Assembly: GCA_903854305.1 (NCBI GenBank)
Contig: CAINWC010000130.1
Coordinates: 1 to 5,831 of the forward strand
From: an uncultured Pseudomonadota bacterium
Lineage (GTDB): Bacteria; Pseudomonadota; Gammaproteobacteria; Burkholderiales; Methylophilaceae
Reading direction: 5' to 3'
Length of the DNA stretch: 5,831 bases
The position numbers and the translations under genes were made by a program. Positions within the stretch are counted from its first letter, which is position 1, and each line of letters starts with the position of its first letter. This document shows positions 1-5,831 of this stretch, one piece after another. The notes below the pieces were generated by a model. The model worked only from the letters and a program-made list of their open reading frames with translations. It searched no databases and was not told where the DNA came from.

Positions 1-1
1 C

Positions 2-277
2 TCTTCGCTATCCTATTTGAAAAAATTTGACATCGATTACCTGAAGATTGACCAATCTTTTACACGCAATCTAGCGCCTGGTTCGAATGACATGGCGCTG
101 TGCCAAGCCATTATCGTGATGGCACACAAGCTTGATATGAAGGTGATTGCAGAAGGCATAGAAACATTAGAGCAACGAGATATTTTAATCGCCGCCGGAT
201 GCGATTACGGTCAGGGTTATTTATTCTCCAGACCCATTCCTGCTAGTGATTTTGAAGCGCTATTGCAGAAAAGGTAG
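2..277 (+). CDS. EAL-domain protein, C-terminal fragment (cyclic-di-GMP phosphodiesterase family), 5' end outside window
   Basis: The open frame enters from the left edge (first full codon at base 2) and ends with TAG at 275-277. The visible 91 residues are the last third of an EAL domain: DYLKIDQSF near residues 12-20, VIAEGIET near 48-55 and GCDYGQGYLFSRPIP near 66-80. EAL domains hydrolyse cyclic-di-GMP to linear pGpG. Three residues of the usual catalytic set can be seen here: the Lys of KID, the Glu of AEG and the Gln of GQG. The EAL signature, the Asn and the paired Asp residues lie upstream, so activity cannot be judged. The protein ends about 12 residues after the final helix motif, so EAL is the C-terminal domain. 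Such domains commonly follow GGDEF, PAS or membrane sensor modules, which are not visible. The TTG at 17 is an internal codon, not a start. Confidence 0.93.
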   Translation, partial: SSLSYLKKFDIDYLKIDQSFTRNLAPGSNDMALCQAIIVMAHKLDMKVIAEGIETLEQRDILIAAGCDYGQGYLFSRPIPASDFEALLQKR

Positions 278-287
278 GTTTTAAGCA

Positions 288-1568
288 TTACTTTTGTATC
301 ATGAGTGATACCGTGTCTTGCTTAGACTCATTCCAAGGAGCGACTTTAATCAGTAATAACATGCCAGGAATTGCGGCTAAAAAGCAAAACAGGAAGAAGT
401 TTTTCCAGCCTAGATCTTCTACTAAATAGCCTGTTGCAGCATTGGCAAAAGTACGTGGTACGGCAGCAAGGCTGGTAAATAGCGCAAATTGTGTGGCGGT
501 ATACAGCTGGTGGGTGGTATGGGCAATATATGACACAAAAGCGGCGGTGCCTAAGCCAACGCCTAGCGCTTCAACGCCGATCACCAAGCCTAAAACAACC
601 GCATTGTGACCTACCGATGCGAGCAAGACAAAGCCTAAAATGGCCAGCATTTGCACCGCGCCAAATAACCATAATGCGCGATTGATACCTAGCTTTAGCA
701 TCCAGATGCCGCCAAGTATTCCGCCAACTACGCTGGGCCATAAGCCTGCATTTTTGGCAATAAGGCCTATTTCAGTTTTGCTAAATCCCATGTCTAGATA
801 GAAGGGGGTGGCAAGTGCGGTTGCCATGCTATCGCCCAGTTTATAGAAGAAAATAAAGGCTAATATTAGCAATGCAGATTGCCAGCCACGCCTGGCAATA
901 AACTCATGGAACGGCTCGGTGACAGCTGCGCGCAGCGTTTTAGGCGCCCCACTTTTTAATGCAGGTTCTTTGACAAAAATCGTCATTAAAATACCAGGCA
1001 ACATAAACAGCGCGGTAATCAAAAAGACGCTGCTCCAAGGTAAATGGTCTGCCAATATCAATGAAAGTGAGCCCGGGATTAAACCGGCAATCTTGTAGGC
1101 ATTGACGTGAATTGCATTGCCTAATCCCAATTCTGAATCTAACAATAACTCACGGCGGTAAGCATCTAATACGATGTCTTGCGAGGCGCTAAAAAAGGCG
1201 ACCACTGTGGCTAAATAAGCAATCGTCCAAATATCCAGTTTGGGATTGAATACACCAAAAACTGGAATGGATAACAGTAATAAAATCTGCGAAATGAGCA
1301 GCCAACCACGTCTGCGGCCTAATGGTGGAATATAGCGGTCAAACAACGGCGCCCATAAAAACTTCCACGTGAAGGGCAGGTTAATGAGTGCAAATAAGCC
1401 GATGGCCTTTAAGTTAACGCCTTCAGAGCGTAGCCATGCAGGTAGCAGGCTGACGAGTATATAAAGCGGTAATCCTGAGCTAAAGCCTGTGAAAATACAA
1501 ACGAGCATGCGTTTATTGAGCAACGCTTGCCAGATGCTAGGTTGAGCTGTGGTGGATTGATGCAACAC
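288..1568 (-). CDS. ampG: AmpG-type muropeptide permease (major facilitator superfamily)
   Basis: This 426-residue inner-membrane transporter matches the AmpG family, which imports N-acetylglucosaminyl-anhydro-muropeptides from the periplasm for peptidoglycan recycling and, in some species, beta-lactamase induction. Visible AmpG hallmarks are FTGFSSGLPLY (26-36) in the first membrane segment, a WKFLWAPLFDRY loop (68-79) followed by the basic GRRRGW turn (84-89), and ASQDIVLDAYRREL (128-141) with two acidic residues in the membrane region. Many further hydrophobic segments follow up to about residue 408. E. coli AmpG is longer (about 490 residues), so this is the shorter type; an AmpP-like paralogue is the main alternative. 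The start is GTG at 1568, sharing one base with the metW TAG stop (TAGTG). No convincing Shine-Dalgarno precedes it, which suggests translational coupling. ATG at codon 21 is an alternative start but leaves only about 8 residues before the first motif. It is the last gene of the metX-metW-ampG operon and converges with the EAL gene across a 10-bp gap. Confidence 0.9.
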   Translation of the reverse strand: MLHQSTTAQPSIWQALLNKRMLVCIFTGFSSGLPLYILVSLLPAWLRSEGVNLKAIGLFALINLPFTWKFLWAPLFDRYIPPLGRRRGWLLISQILLLLSIPVFGVFNPKLDIWTIAYLATVVAFFSASQDIVLDAYRRELLLDSELGLGNAIHVNAYKIAGLIPGSLSLILADHLPWSSVFLITALFMLPGILMTIFVKEPALKSGAPKTLRAAVTEPFHEFIARRGWQSALLILAFIFFYKLGDSMATALATPFYLDMGFSKTEIGLIAKNAGLWPSVVGGILGGIWMLKLGINRALWLFGAVQMLAILGFVLLASVGHNAVVLGLVIGVEALGVGLGTAAFVSYIAHTTHQLYTATQFALFTSLAAVPRTFANAATGYLVEDLGWKNFFLFCFLAAIPGMLLLIKVAPWNESKQDTVSLMIQK

Positions 1569-2188
1569 TATTTCTGCTGGGTGTTTTCTAAGCGATACAT
1601 GGCCAAGTTGCCCATTAAATTCGGCATAAACGTCACAGGTTTATTATCGGTGAGTACCAAGCGTTCTTTGACGGTAATGTTGCCATTTTCGCAAAACTGA
1701 TCAAAATCGTTGATAGTGCATAAATGCACGTTGGGCGTGTTGAACCATTGGTGCGGCAAGCTCTTTGAAACAGGCATATTGCCGGTAAGAATTTGTTGCC
1801 GATTACGCCAATAGCCAAAGTTAGGAAAAGTGACAATGACTTCGCGACCTACGCGCAGCATTTCACGTACGATGCCTTCGGTATTATGCACGGCTTGCAA
1901 GGTTTGCGAGAGTATCACGGTGTCAAATGATTGGTCTTCAAAGCCTGATAAGCCGGCTTCTAAGTCCATTTGAATCACATTAATGCCGCTGCTCATGCAA
2001 GCCAGCCAATTAGCATCATCTTTTTCTACACCGTAACCGCGCACTTCTAGGGATGCTTTTAAATATTGCAGTAAAGCGCCATCGCCACAGCCTAAATCCA
2101 ATACTTTTGCGCCAAATGGCAACCAGCTGGCGATGATGGCAAAGTCGTGTCTGAACTCTTGCCCTAATTCTTGTTTAGTGCTGCTCAT
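1568..2188 (-). CDS. metW: MetW, methionine biosynthesis protein (SAM-methyltransferase fold)
   Basis: This 206-residue cytoplasmic protein has the class I methyltransferase fold: motif [13 protein letters not shown] (29-40), the acidic end of strand 2 in GVEKD (53-57), and a family-specific block [11 protein letters not shown] (120-130), followed by [20 protein letters not shown] (134-153). That block distinguishes MetW from generic methyltransferases. MetW is known to be encoded next to metX in many proteobacteria and to be needed for MetX-dependent homoserine acylation; its own chemistry is less clear. Length matches the family (about 195-210). The ATG overlaps the metX stop as ATGA (2185-2188), and a GGGAG Shine-Dalgarno lies 6 nt upstream, so the start is secure. 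The C-terminal tail after [14 protein letters not shown] is only a few residues. It is co-transcribed with metX and ampG by position. Confidence 0.95.
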   Translation of the reverse strand: MSSTKQELGQEFRHDFAIIASWLPFGAKVLDLGCGDGALLQYLKASLEVRGYGVEKDDANWLACMSSGINVIQMDLEAGLSGFEDQSFDTVILSQTLQAVHNTEGIVREMLRVGREVIVTFPNFGYWRNRQQILTGNMPVSKSLPHQWFNTPNVHLCTINDFDQFCENGNITVKERLVLTDNKPVTFMPNLMGNLAMYRLENTQQK

Positions 2189-3351
2189 GTTGCGCTCCCA
2201 ACTTGAATATTATTGGGTTGAATATTATGGACTTGAATGTTCTTTAAGTAGCTGCGTAATATTGCATGGTAGTGCGGATCTGGCATTAAAAACGCATCAT
2301 GGCCGTGCGCTGCGGTTACCTCGGCATAGCTGACGGTGCGTTCATTATCAAGCAGCGCTTTAACAATCTCGCGTGAGCGTGCAGGTGAAAACCGCCAATC
2401 GCTCGTGAATGAAACCACCAAAAATTGTGCAGTGACTTTCTTTAATGCCACGCTTAGATCGCTGCTGTATTCCAGCGCAGGGTCAAAATAATCTAAGGCA
2501 CGCGTCATACGTAAATAGGTATTGGCATCAAACTCGCCCGCAAACTTATCGCCTTGGTAGCGTAGATAAGATTCCATTTCAAACTCTGCATCAAAACTAT
2601 ATTTAATCGTATCTTTAAGCTTGCGACCAAACTTTGCACCCATCGCATCGTCGCTTAAATAGGTGATGTGGCCCAGCATACGGGCGATTCTAAGGCCGCG
2701 TCTAGGTACAACGCCATGTGCATAATAATCGCCACCATGAAACTCTGGGTCGGTAATAATCGCCTGGCGTGCAACCTCGTTAAAGGCCATGTTCTGTGCG
2801 GTAAGATTAGGCGCTGAGGCAATCACCAACGCATGGCGCACACGCTCTGGGTAGGCAATTGTCCATTGCAACGCCTGCATGCCGCCTAAGCTGCCGCCCA
2901 CTACTGCGGCTAATTGCTGAATACCTAAGTAGTCGGCTAATAAGGTTTGCGAGGTCACCCAGTCTTCTACGGTGAGTATAGGAAACTGCGAACCCCAAGG
3001 TTGTGCTGTGGCAGGGTTAATGCTCGCTGCGCCAGTGCTACCGTGGCAACCGCCCAGATTATTCACGCCAATCACAAAGAACTTATTAGTATCTAACGGT
3101 TTGTTTGGACCAATTAGGTTATCCCACCAGCCTGGATATTTATCCTCTTCAGAATACTTACCTGCCACGTGGTGCGTGCCGGAGAGCGCATGACAGATTA
3201 AAACCGCATTCGATTTGTTGGCATTTAATGTGCCGTATGTTTCATAAACAAGGTCGAATTGCGGCAATACTGCACCGCTTTTAAGAGTGAGAGGTGCAGC
3301 AAAATGTGCAGTTTGGGGGGCAACGATGCCAACGGAGTTATTTTCTTGCAT
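2185..3351 (-). CDS. metX: Homoserine O-acyltransferase MetX, probably the succinyl-CoA type (MetXS)
   Basis: This alpha/beta-hydrolase-fold enzyme acylates homoserine, the first committed step of methionine synthesis. The catalytic triad can be placed at Ser154 in [14 protein letters not shown] (the nucleophile elbow), Asp318 in [13 protein letters not shown] and His351 in HGHDAFLM; the Ser-Asp-His spacing fits known MetX. Other family blocks are [14 protein letters not shown] (48-61), [18 protein letters not shown] (96-113) and [17 protein letters not shown] (227-243). The DWRFSPARS sequence after the Asp, together with the metW neighbour, resembles proteobacterial enzymes such as Pseudomonas MetX that use succinyl-CoA; this is from recall, and acetyl-CoA use remains possible. 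The ATG at 3351 is the only sensible start: an in-frame TAG lies 15 nt upstream, there is no early alternative, and [10 protein letters not shown] aligns with family N-termini. No Shine-Dalgarno is present. The last 18 residues form an unusual tail with three NIQ repeats. Confidence 0.95.
   Translation of the reverse strand: MQENNSVGIVAPQTAHFAAPLTLKSGAVLPQFDLVYETYGTLNANKSNAVLICHALSGTHHVAGKYSEEDKYPGWWDNLIGPNKPLDTNKFFVIGVNNLGGCHGSTGAASINPATAQPWGSQFPILTVEDWVTSQTLLADYLGIQQLAAVVGGSLGGMQALQWTIAYPERVRHALVIASAPNLTAQNMAFNEVARQAIITDPEFHGGDYYAHGVVPRRGLRIARMLGHITYLSDDAMGAKFGRKLKDTIKYSFDAEFEMESYLRYQGDKFAGEFDANTYLRMTRALDYFDPALEYSSDLSVALKKVTAQFLVVSFTSDWRFSPARSREIVKALLDNERTVSYAEVTAAHGHDAFLMPDPHYHAILRSYLKNIQVHNIQPNNIQVGSAT
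2195..2199 (-). promoter_or_regulatory. Shine-Dalgarno of metW
   Basis: GGGAG reads on the minus strand 6 nt before the metW ATG (2188). It lies within the last codons of metX and supports the ATGA-overlap start. Its G run can be paired in the hairpin listed at 2197-2217. Confidence 0.7.
2197..2217 (-). promoter_or_regulatory. Small hairpin overlapping the metW ribosome-binding site
   Basis: On the mRNA, CCCAA (2217-2213) can pair with TTGGG (2201-2197) across an 11-nt loop, with one further U-G pair possible inside. The 3' arm contains the GGG of the metW Shine-Dalgarno GGGAG (2199-2195). It lies inside metX, so a ribosome finishing metX would melt it. The stem is short, so its effect on translation is inferred. 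Confidence 0.35.
2202..2246 (-). repeat. Three tandem 15-bp units in the 3' end of metX (five-residue NIQxx repeat)
   Basis: TTGAAT recurs at 2203, 2218 and 2233 with an exact 15-bp period. The first two units share the 11-bp core TTGAATATTAT; the third is degenerate (TTGAATGTTCT). Read on the coding strand the units translate as [10 protein letters not shown] and NIQVG, the C-terminal tail of MetX. The period is a multiple of three, so duplication keeps the frame. The tail lies beyond the last catalytic motif (His351) and the helix [10 protein letters not shown], so it is probably dispensable for catalysis. Confidence 0.85.
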
Positions 3352-3357
3352 GATGTG

Positions 3358-3386
3358 ATTATACTATGGCTTGTAAAAAATTTAAG
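3358..3386 (-). promoter_or_regulatory. Candidate sigma-70 promoter of metX-metW-ampG, giving a leaderless mRNA
   Basis: A perfect TATAAT (-10) sits at 3363-3358 on the minus strand, with a weak -35 CTTAAA (3386-3381, 3 of 6 matches) at 17-bp spacing. The interval from the -10 to the metX ATG is only CACATC, 6 nt, which places the expected +1 at or beside the A of ATG. The spacer is T-rich. No Shine-Dalgarno lies between the two. The -10 is convincing on sequence; the -35 is weak, so activator help or a different promoter is possible. Confidence 0.5.
3360..3365 (+). promoter_or_regulatory. Candidate -10 element for the rightward carbonic anhydrase gene
   Basis: TATACT matches the sigma-70 -10 at 5 of 6 positions and overlaps, on the opposite strand, the TATAAT of the metX promoter. 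No good -35 stands at the right distance, and the leader would be about 83 nt. An alternative is GTGAAA (3391-3396) with TAAACT (3415-3420) at 18-bp spacing, 4 of 6 matches each, closer to the gene. Neither is decisive. Confidence 0.22.
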
Positions 3387-3444
3387 CGATGTGAAATTTT
3401 AACCAGTAGCACGCTAAACTTAATCGAGGCTTGCCTTAACTTAA

Positions 3445-3448
3445 AGAG
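3445..3448 (+). promoter_or_regulatory. Shine-Dalgarno of the gamma-carbonic anhydrase gene
   Basis: AGAG within TTAAAGAGAT lies 6 nt before the ATG at 3455. It is short but well placed, and it contrasts with the divergent metX, which has no such site. Confidence 0.55.
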
Positions 3449-3454
3449 ATTTTT

Positions 3455-4006
3455 ATGGCGCACTTAAACAATATTCAAGGATTTAAAAACCACTTACCGC
3501 AATTGGCTGATGGTGTTTATATTCATCAATCTGCCACCATTATTGGTGAAGTTTCTATCGGCGAAAACAGTTCAGTGTGGCCTGGCGCAGTGATTCGTGG
3601 TGACATTAACTTTATCCGTATTGGTCGAAATACCAATGTTCAAGATTTAAGCGTGCTGCATGTCAATTATAAATCTAGCAATGATCCAGCCGGTTCTCCA
3701 CTGATCATCGGCGATAACGTGACGATTGGCCACGCGGTGATATTGCATGGTTGCACGATAGAAGATGAATGCCTAATTGGCATGGGCAGCATTGTTATGG
3801 ATAAAGTGCTTGTGCAAAAACAGGTATTACTTGCGGCTGGTAGCCTTGTGGCATCCGGTGCTGTGCTCGAAAGCGGCCACCTTTATATGGGGCGACCTGC
3901 CAAGAAAGTCCGCGAGTTAAGTGTGGATGAAGTGGCGTATTTAAAAGCTTCGGCGGATGGTTATGTGAGCGTCAAGGATGAGTATTTGCAATCAATTTCA
4001 GTGTAA
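3455..4006 (+). CDS. Gamma-class carbonic anhydrase family protein (left-handed beta-helix, YrdA/PaaY-like)
   Basis: This 183-residue protein has the hexapeptide-repeat pattern of a left-handed beta-helix (for example IIGEVSIGENSSVWPGAVIRGD, here residues 29-50, and later IIGDNVTIGHAVILHGCTI), followed by a C-terminal helix (about 155-178). It carries three histidines in the places used as metal ligands by the gamma-carbonic anhydrase Cam: His69 (SVLHVNY), His93 and His98 (IGHAVILHG). It also has the conserved Arg48, Asp50, Gln63 and Asp64. Such proteins form trimers with a metal site at each interface and may hydrate CO2. The short form lacks the acidic loop of archaeal Cam, and many short members (YrdA, PaaY, CaiE) have weak or unproven activity or act as thioesterases, so the exact reaction is open. 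Length is typical. It is transcribed alone, divergent from metX, and ends 12 bp from the convergent hydroxylase gene. Confidence 0.9.
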   Translation: MAHLNNIQGFKNHLPQLADGVYIHQSATIIGEVSIGENSSVWPGAVIRGDINFIRIGRNTNVQDLSVLHVNYKSSNDPAGSPLIIGDNVTIGHAVILHGCTIEDECLIGMGSIVMDKVLVQKQVLLAAGSLVASGAVLESGHLYMGRPAKKVRELSVDEVAYLKASADGYVSVKDEYLQSISV

Positions 4007-4010
4007 ATAC

Positions 4011-4022
4011 TTAGAAATCTAA
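4011..4022. other. 12-bp palindromic sequence between convergent genes
   Basis: TTAGA-AA-TCTAA is a perfect 5-bp inverted repeat with a 2-nt centre, spanning the 12-bp gap between the carbonic anhydrase stop and the hydroxylase stop (its TAG lies in the right arm). It is AT-rich, its loop is too tight and no U-tract follows on either strand, so it is not a convincing terminator. It is the only symmetry I see at this convergent junction. Confidence 0.3.
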
Positions 4023-5155
4023 CGCTTGAACGGATAACAAAACTGCTGCCAATATCCGTTAGGCACAGGGTGCCCACCAATACCATAGCCGCTTGGCCAT
4101 TGATTTTTCGGCATGTAATACGTACCAAATAGCCTGTCTAACCATGAAAAGTGAATGGCATAATTGACGTTAATGGCCTCTTTTTCTATACCGTGATGCC
4201 AATGGTGAAAGCGTGGTGTGACGATGAACGGCTTCAACCATTCAACATTAAAGCGCACGTTGGCATGTATAAAGGTGGCGTTGAGGTACACCAGTAAAAT
4301 GTAAATGTGCAGCGCACTTTCAGCAAAACCTAATGCGTACATCGGAATAATCGTCATGCCACGTAAGCCGATGATTTCGGCAATATGCATACGCGAACCT
4401 GCCAGCCAATCCATTGTTTTAGCCGAATGATGCACCGCATGAAAGTGCCATAAAGTTGGAATCTGATGAAACGCGCGATGAAACCAATACTGCACAAAAT
4501 CAGTCAGAAACATGATTTCAATCACTTGAAACCACAATGGTTGGCTTGCCAGTGTTTGCCTAAATGCAGCCCAATTGCCGGTGTGGTGTAAAATAGCCAT
4601 AGAAGGCGCAAGCGATAGGAATGTGAGGCTTTGCACCATGACGCTACCGAATAAAAAGTAGAATAAATCTTCGCGCCACTCGCTTCTAAATAAAGGCTGC
4701 TTGCTTAAACGACCAAACATTTTTTCTAGTGGTACAAATAGCAAGCCGGTGAATAAAATGTTCAGTACAAACCAATCTAAGCCAAGCGCGTTGTGGTTGG
4801 TGCTTGCTGATGGCGAAGTTGCGCCAATTTCGCCCAGAACAGTTGCCAAAAACACGATACATATTGCACTAAAGCCTAAAACTCTGTTCCTTCTCAATAT
4901 CATGTTCATACAGGCTAGCACGAAACTAAGCCCCAAAAGACCTTGTACGATGTAAGTAAAATACGAGACTTGATGGACGCTGCTCAGTTCTTTCATTGAG
5001 AAAAAGCTGGGGTATTGCCAGCTAAGGAGCAGTAATAATGCAGCCAAACTCACAACTAAAGCGGCCACGCCACTTAACCAGCCAGATCCAAACTCACGGA
5101 GTTCGGCCGGTGCTTCTAAATCGTTACGGATGGCGAGACGTATTTTGTTAATCAT
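4019..5155 (-). CDS. Membrane-bound fatty acid hydroxylase / sterol desaturase family protein
   Basis: This 378-residue integral membrane protein has the histidine clusters of the di-iron fatty acid hydroxylase superfamily: His226-x3-His230 (HRAFH), His239-x2-His242-His243 (HAVHH), His297 (FIHAN) and His317-x2-His320-His321 (HHWHH). Family members use O2 and a di-iron centre to hydroxylate or desaturate lipids. Hydrophobic stretches near 27-46, 64-86, 93-112, 127-143, 163-189 and 265-291 suggest six or so membrane segments, with the histidines on the cytoplasmic side. The catalytic part spans about 205-350; the first 150 residues are a membrane extension beyond the minimal domain. The substrate cannot be read from sequence: hopanoid, carotenoid, ether lipid and fatty acyl chains are all possible. 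The ATG at 5155 has only a weak upstream GAG. It ends 12 bp from the carbonic anhydrase stop and has no partner gene here. Confidence 0.9.
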   Translation of the reverse strand: MINKIRLAIRNDLEAPAELREFGSGWLSGVAALVVSLAALLLLLSWQYPSFFSMKELSSVHQVSYFTYIVQGLLGLSFVLACMNMILRRNRVLGFSAICIVFLATVLGEIGATSPSASTNHNALGLDWFVLNILFTGLLFVPLEKMFGRLSKQPLFRSEWREDLFYFLFGSVMVQSLTFLSLAPSMAILHHTGNWAAFRQTLASQPLWFQVIEIMFLTDFVQYWFHRAFHQIPTLWHFHAVHHSAKTMDWLAGSRMHIAEIIGLRGMTIIPMYALGFAESALHIYILLVYLNATFIHANVRFNVEWLKPFIVTPRFHHWHHGIEKEAINVNYAIHFSWLDRLFGTYYMPKNQWPSGYGIGGHPVPNGYWQQFCYPFKR

Positions 5156-5195
5156 GAGGCGCTCGATATTTAATGAGAGGTTGAAATTGATGGCT

Positions 5196-5225
5196 ATAGT
5201 AATAGCGTGCAGTGTTATGTGGCAA
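5196..5225 (-). promoter_or_regulatory. Candidate sigma-70 promoter of the hydroxylase gene
   Basis: On the minus strand TTGCCA (5225-5220, 5 of 6 to the -35 consensus) precedes TACTAT (5201-5196, 4 of 6 to the -10) with an 18-bp spacer. The expected start near 5189 gives a leader of about 34 nt before the ATG at 5155. It lies in the 97-bp gap after prmC, so the hydroxylase gene may be transcribed independently. I see no terminator hairpin after prmC, so read-through is also possible. Confidence 0.4.
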
Positions 5226-5252
5226 ATGATTATTTTCGGCTGGCTTAAATGG

Positions 5253-5831
5253 TTAATCCCAATGCGTACTGATTATCAACGGATTTTTACCGATAGTCAC
5301 GCGCTGATTACCGCCTAAATCCTTGATGGTTTCAATGCCGGTTAGGCCAGTCTGCGCCATTAAATCGCCAACCGATTCCGCTTGATTGTAGCCATGCTCC
5401 AGCATTAACCAACCTTGCGGTTTCAGGTAAATCAGGCAGTTATCAATAATCTGCCGAATATCATCCAAGCCATCAGCGCCTGAAGCCAGCGCAGATATTG
5501 GCTCAAAGCGTAAATCACCTTGGCTTAAATGCACATCATCTTGCTCAATATAAGGTGGATTGCTGACGATGACATCAAACTTTTCAGCGCTATTATTTTC
5601 ATGGTTAAGGCTTTCAAACCAATTACTCAATACAAACTGAATATTCGTAACATTCAGATTCTGCGCGTTCCTTTGGGCGATTTCCAAAGCGGCTATTGAA
5701 GCGTCAACCGCCGTGACGAATGCTAGTGGGCGATTTTTAGCAATCGCTAGTGCAATCGCACCCGTGCCTGTGCCAAGGTCTAAAACTGACTCACTGACGT
5801 TGCCCTGAATCTTTGCTAAAGCAGCTTCTAC
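5253..5831 (-). CDS. prmC: PrmC (HemK), release factor glutamine N5-methyltransferase, 5' end outside window
   Basis: The frame is open to the right edge; 192 residues are visible before TAA at 5255-5253. It methylates the glutamine of the GGQ motif in peptide-chain release factors 1 and 2, using S-adenosylmethionine, and so aids translation termination. Visible motifs are the SAM-binding motif I VLDLGTGTGAIALAIA (residues 16-31 of the visible part), VDAS (42-45) at the end of strand 2, and the catalytic NPPY in VIVSNPPYIEQDD (87-99), which holds the substrate glutamine. The block RFEPISALASGADGLDDIR also fits the family. The missing part is the N-terminal helical domain, about 85 residues judging by the 277-residue E. 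coli protein. The frame ends with LIISTHWD, a tail of about 10 residues after the usual RVTIG ending. The TTG at 5687 is internal, since motif I lies upstream of it. Confidence 0.95.
   Translation of the reverse strand, partial: VEAALAKIQGNVSESVLDLGTGTGAIALAIAKNRPLAFVTAVDASIAALEIAQRNAQNLNVTNIQFVLSNWFESLNHENNSAEKFDVIVSNPPYIEQDDVHLSQGDLRFEPISALASGADGLDDIRQIIDNCLIYLKPQGWLMLEHGYNQAESVGDLMAQTGLTGIETIKDLGGNQRVTIGKNPLIISTHWD

Noticed and set aside
17..277. A free-standing 86-residue protein starting at TTG 17
   Set aside because: The frame is open upstream to the edge, and residues before the TTG (SSLSY) fit the EAL domain, so this is a cut gene, not a small one.
278..287. A bidirectional terminator between the EAL gene and ampG
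   Set aside because: Only 10 bp separate the stops, and I find no GC-rich stem followed by a T-run on either strand around this junction.
3352..3454. A SAM riboswitch or MetR operator upstream of metX
   Set aside because: The expected leader is nearly zero length, no riboswitch-like stems are visible, and the nearest TGAA-type half-site (3392-3395) lacks a matching TTCA arm. An AT-rich inverted repeat (3377-3383 with 3394-3400) is too simple to call an operator.
4011..4022. The TTAGA-AA-TCTAA palindrome as a transcription terminator
   Set aside because: The stem is AT-rich with a 2-nt loop and no U-tract, so it would be too unstable; kept only as a described palindrome.
491..4955. Several open frames of 60-85 codons antisense to or out of frame with metX, metW, ampG and the hydroxylase gene
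   Set aside because: They lie entirely or almost entirely within well-supported genes, have no recognisable domains and no good ribosome-binding sites, so they are frame shadows.
5253..5687. A truncated PrmC starting at TTG 5687
   Set aside because: The same frame continues to the right edge and contains the SAM motif I DLGTGTG, so the gene is cut by the window, not truncated.
1..5831. A novel defence, mobile or biosynthetic system
   Set aside because: All seven genes belong to recognisable families with conserved catalytic residues, and there are no integrase, transposase, toxin-antitoxin, CRISPR or phage-like genes, nor any marked shift in base composition.

Overview
The window looks like ordinary chromosomal DNA of a Gram-negative proteobacterium. 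A betaproteobacterium, possibly of the Methylophilaceae, fits best. That guess rests on moderate GC, dense coding, a MetX of the proteobacterial succinyl type paired with MetW, an AmpG-type muropeptide permease downstream, and a PrmC methyltransferase. It comes from recall of family-level gene order, not from a search.

Layout from left to right: (1) the 3' end of an EAL-domain (cyclic-di-GMP phosphodiesterase) gene on the + strand, cut by the window edge. (2) Converging on it, a tightly packed minus-strand operon read metX -> metW -> ampG (3351 down to 288). metX and metW overlap by 4 nt (ATGA), and metW and ampG share 1 nt (TAGTG). (3) A 103-bp divergent intergenic region (3352-3454) holding a consensus TATAAT only 6 nt upstream of the metX ATG. 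(4) A gamma-class carbonic anhydrase family gene on the + strand. (5) Converging on that, a membrane-bound fatty acid hydroxylase/sterol desaturase family gene on the minus strand, with its own candidate promoter in a 97-bp gap. (6) The 3' two-thirds of prmC (release-factor glutamine methyltransferase) on the minus strand, running off the right edge.

MetX (homoserine acylation) and MetW form a known functional pair in methionine synthesis. AmpG (import of anhydro-muropeptides for cell-wall recycling) is coupled to them by gene arrangement, with no obvious metabolic link. The remaining genes look like independent housekeeping or accessory functions. There is no mobile element, CRISPR array, RNA gene or defence-type cassette, and I see no clearly novel multi-gene system. 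The most interesting details are regulatory: a probable leaderless metX transcript, a tandem 15-bp repeat encoding the metX C-terminal tail, and a small hairpin formed by that repeat that overlaps the metW ribosome-binding site. No stretch longer than about 103 bp lacks a gene.
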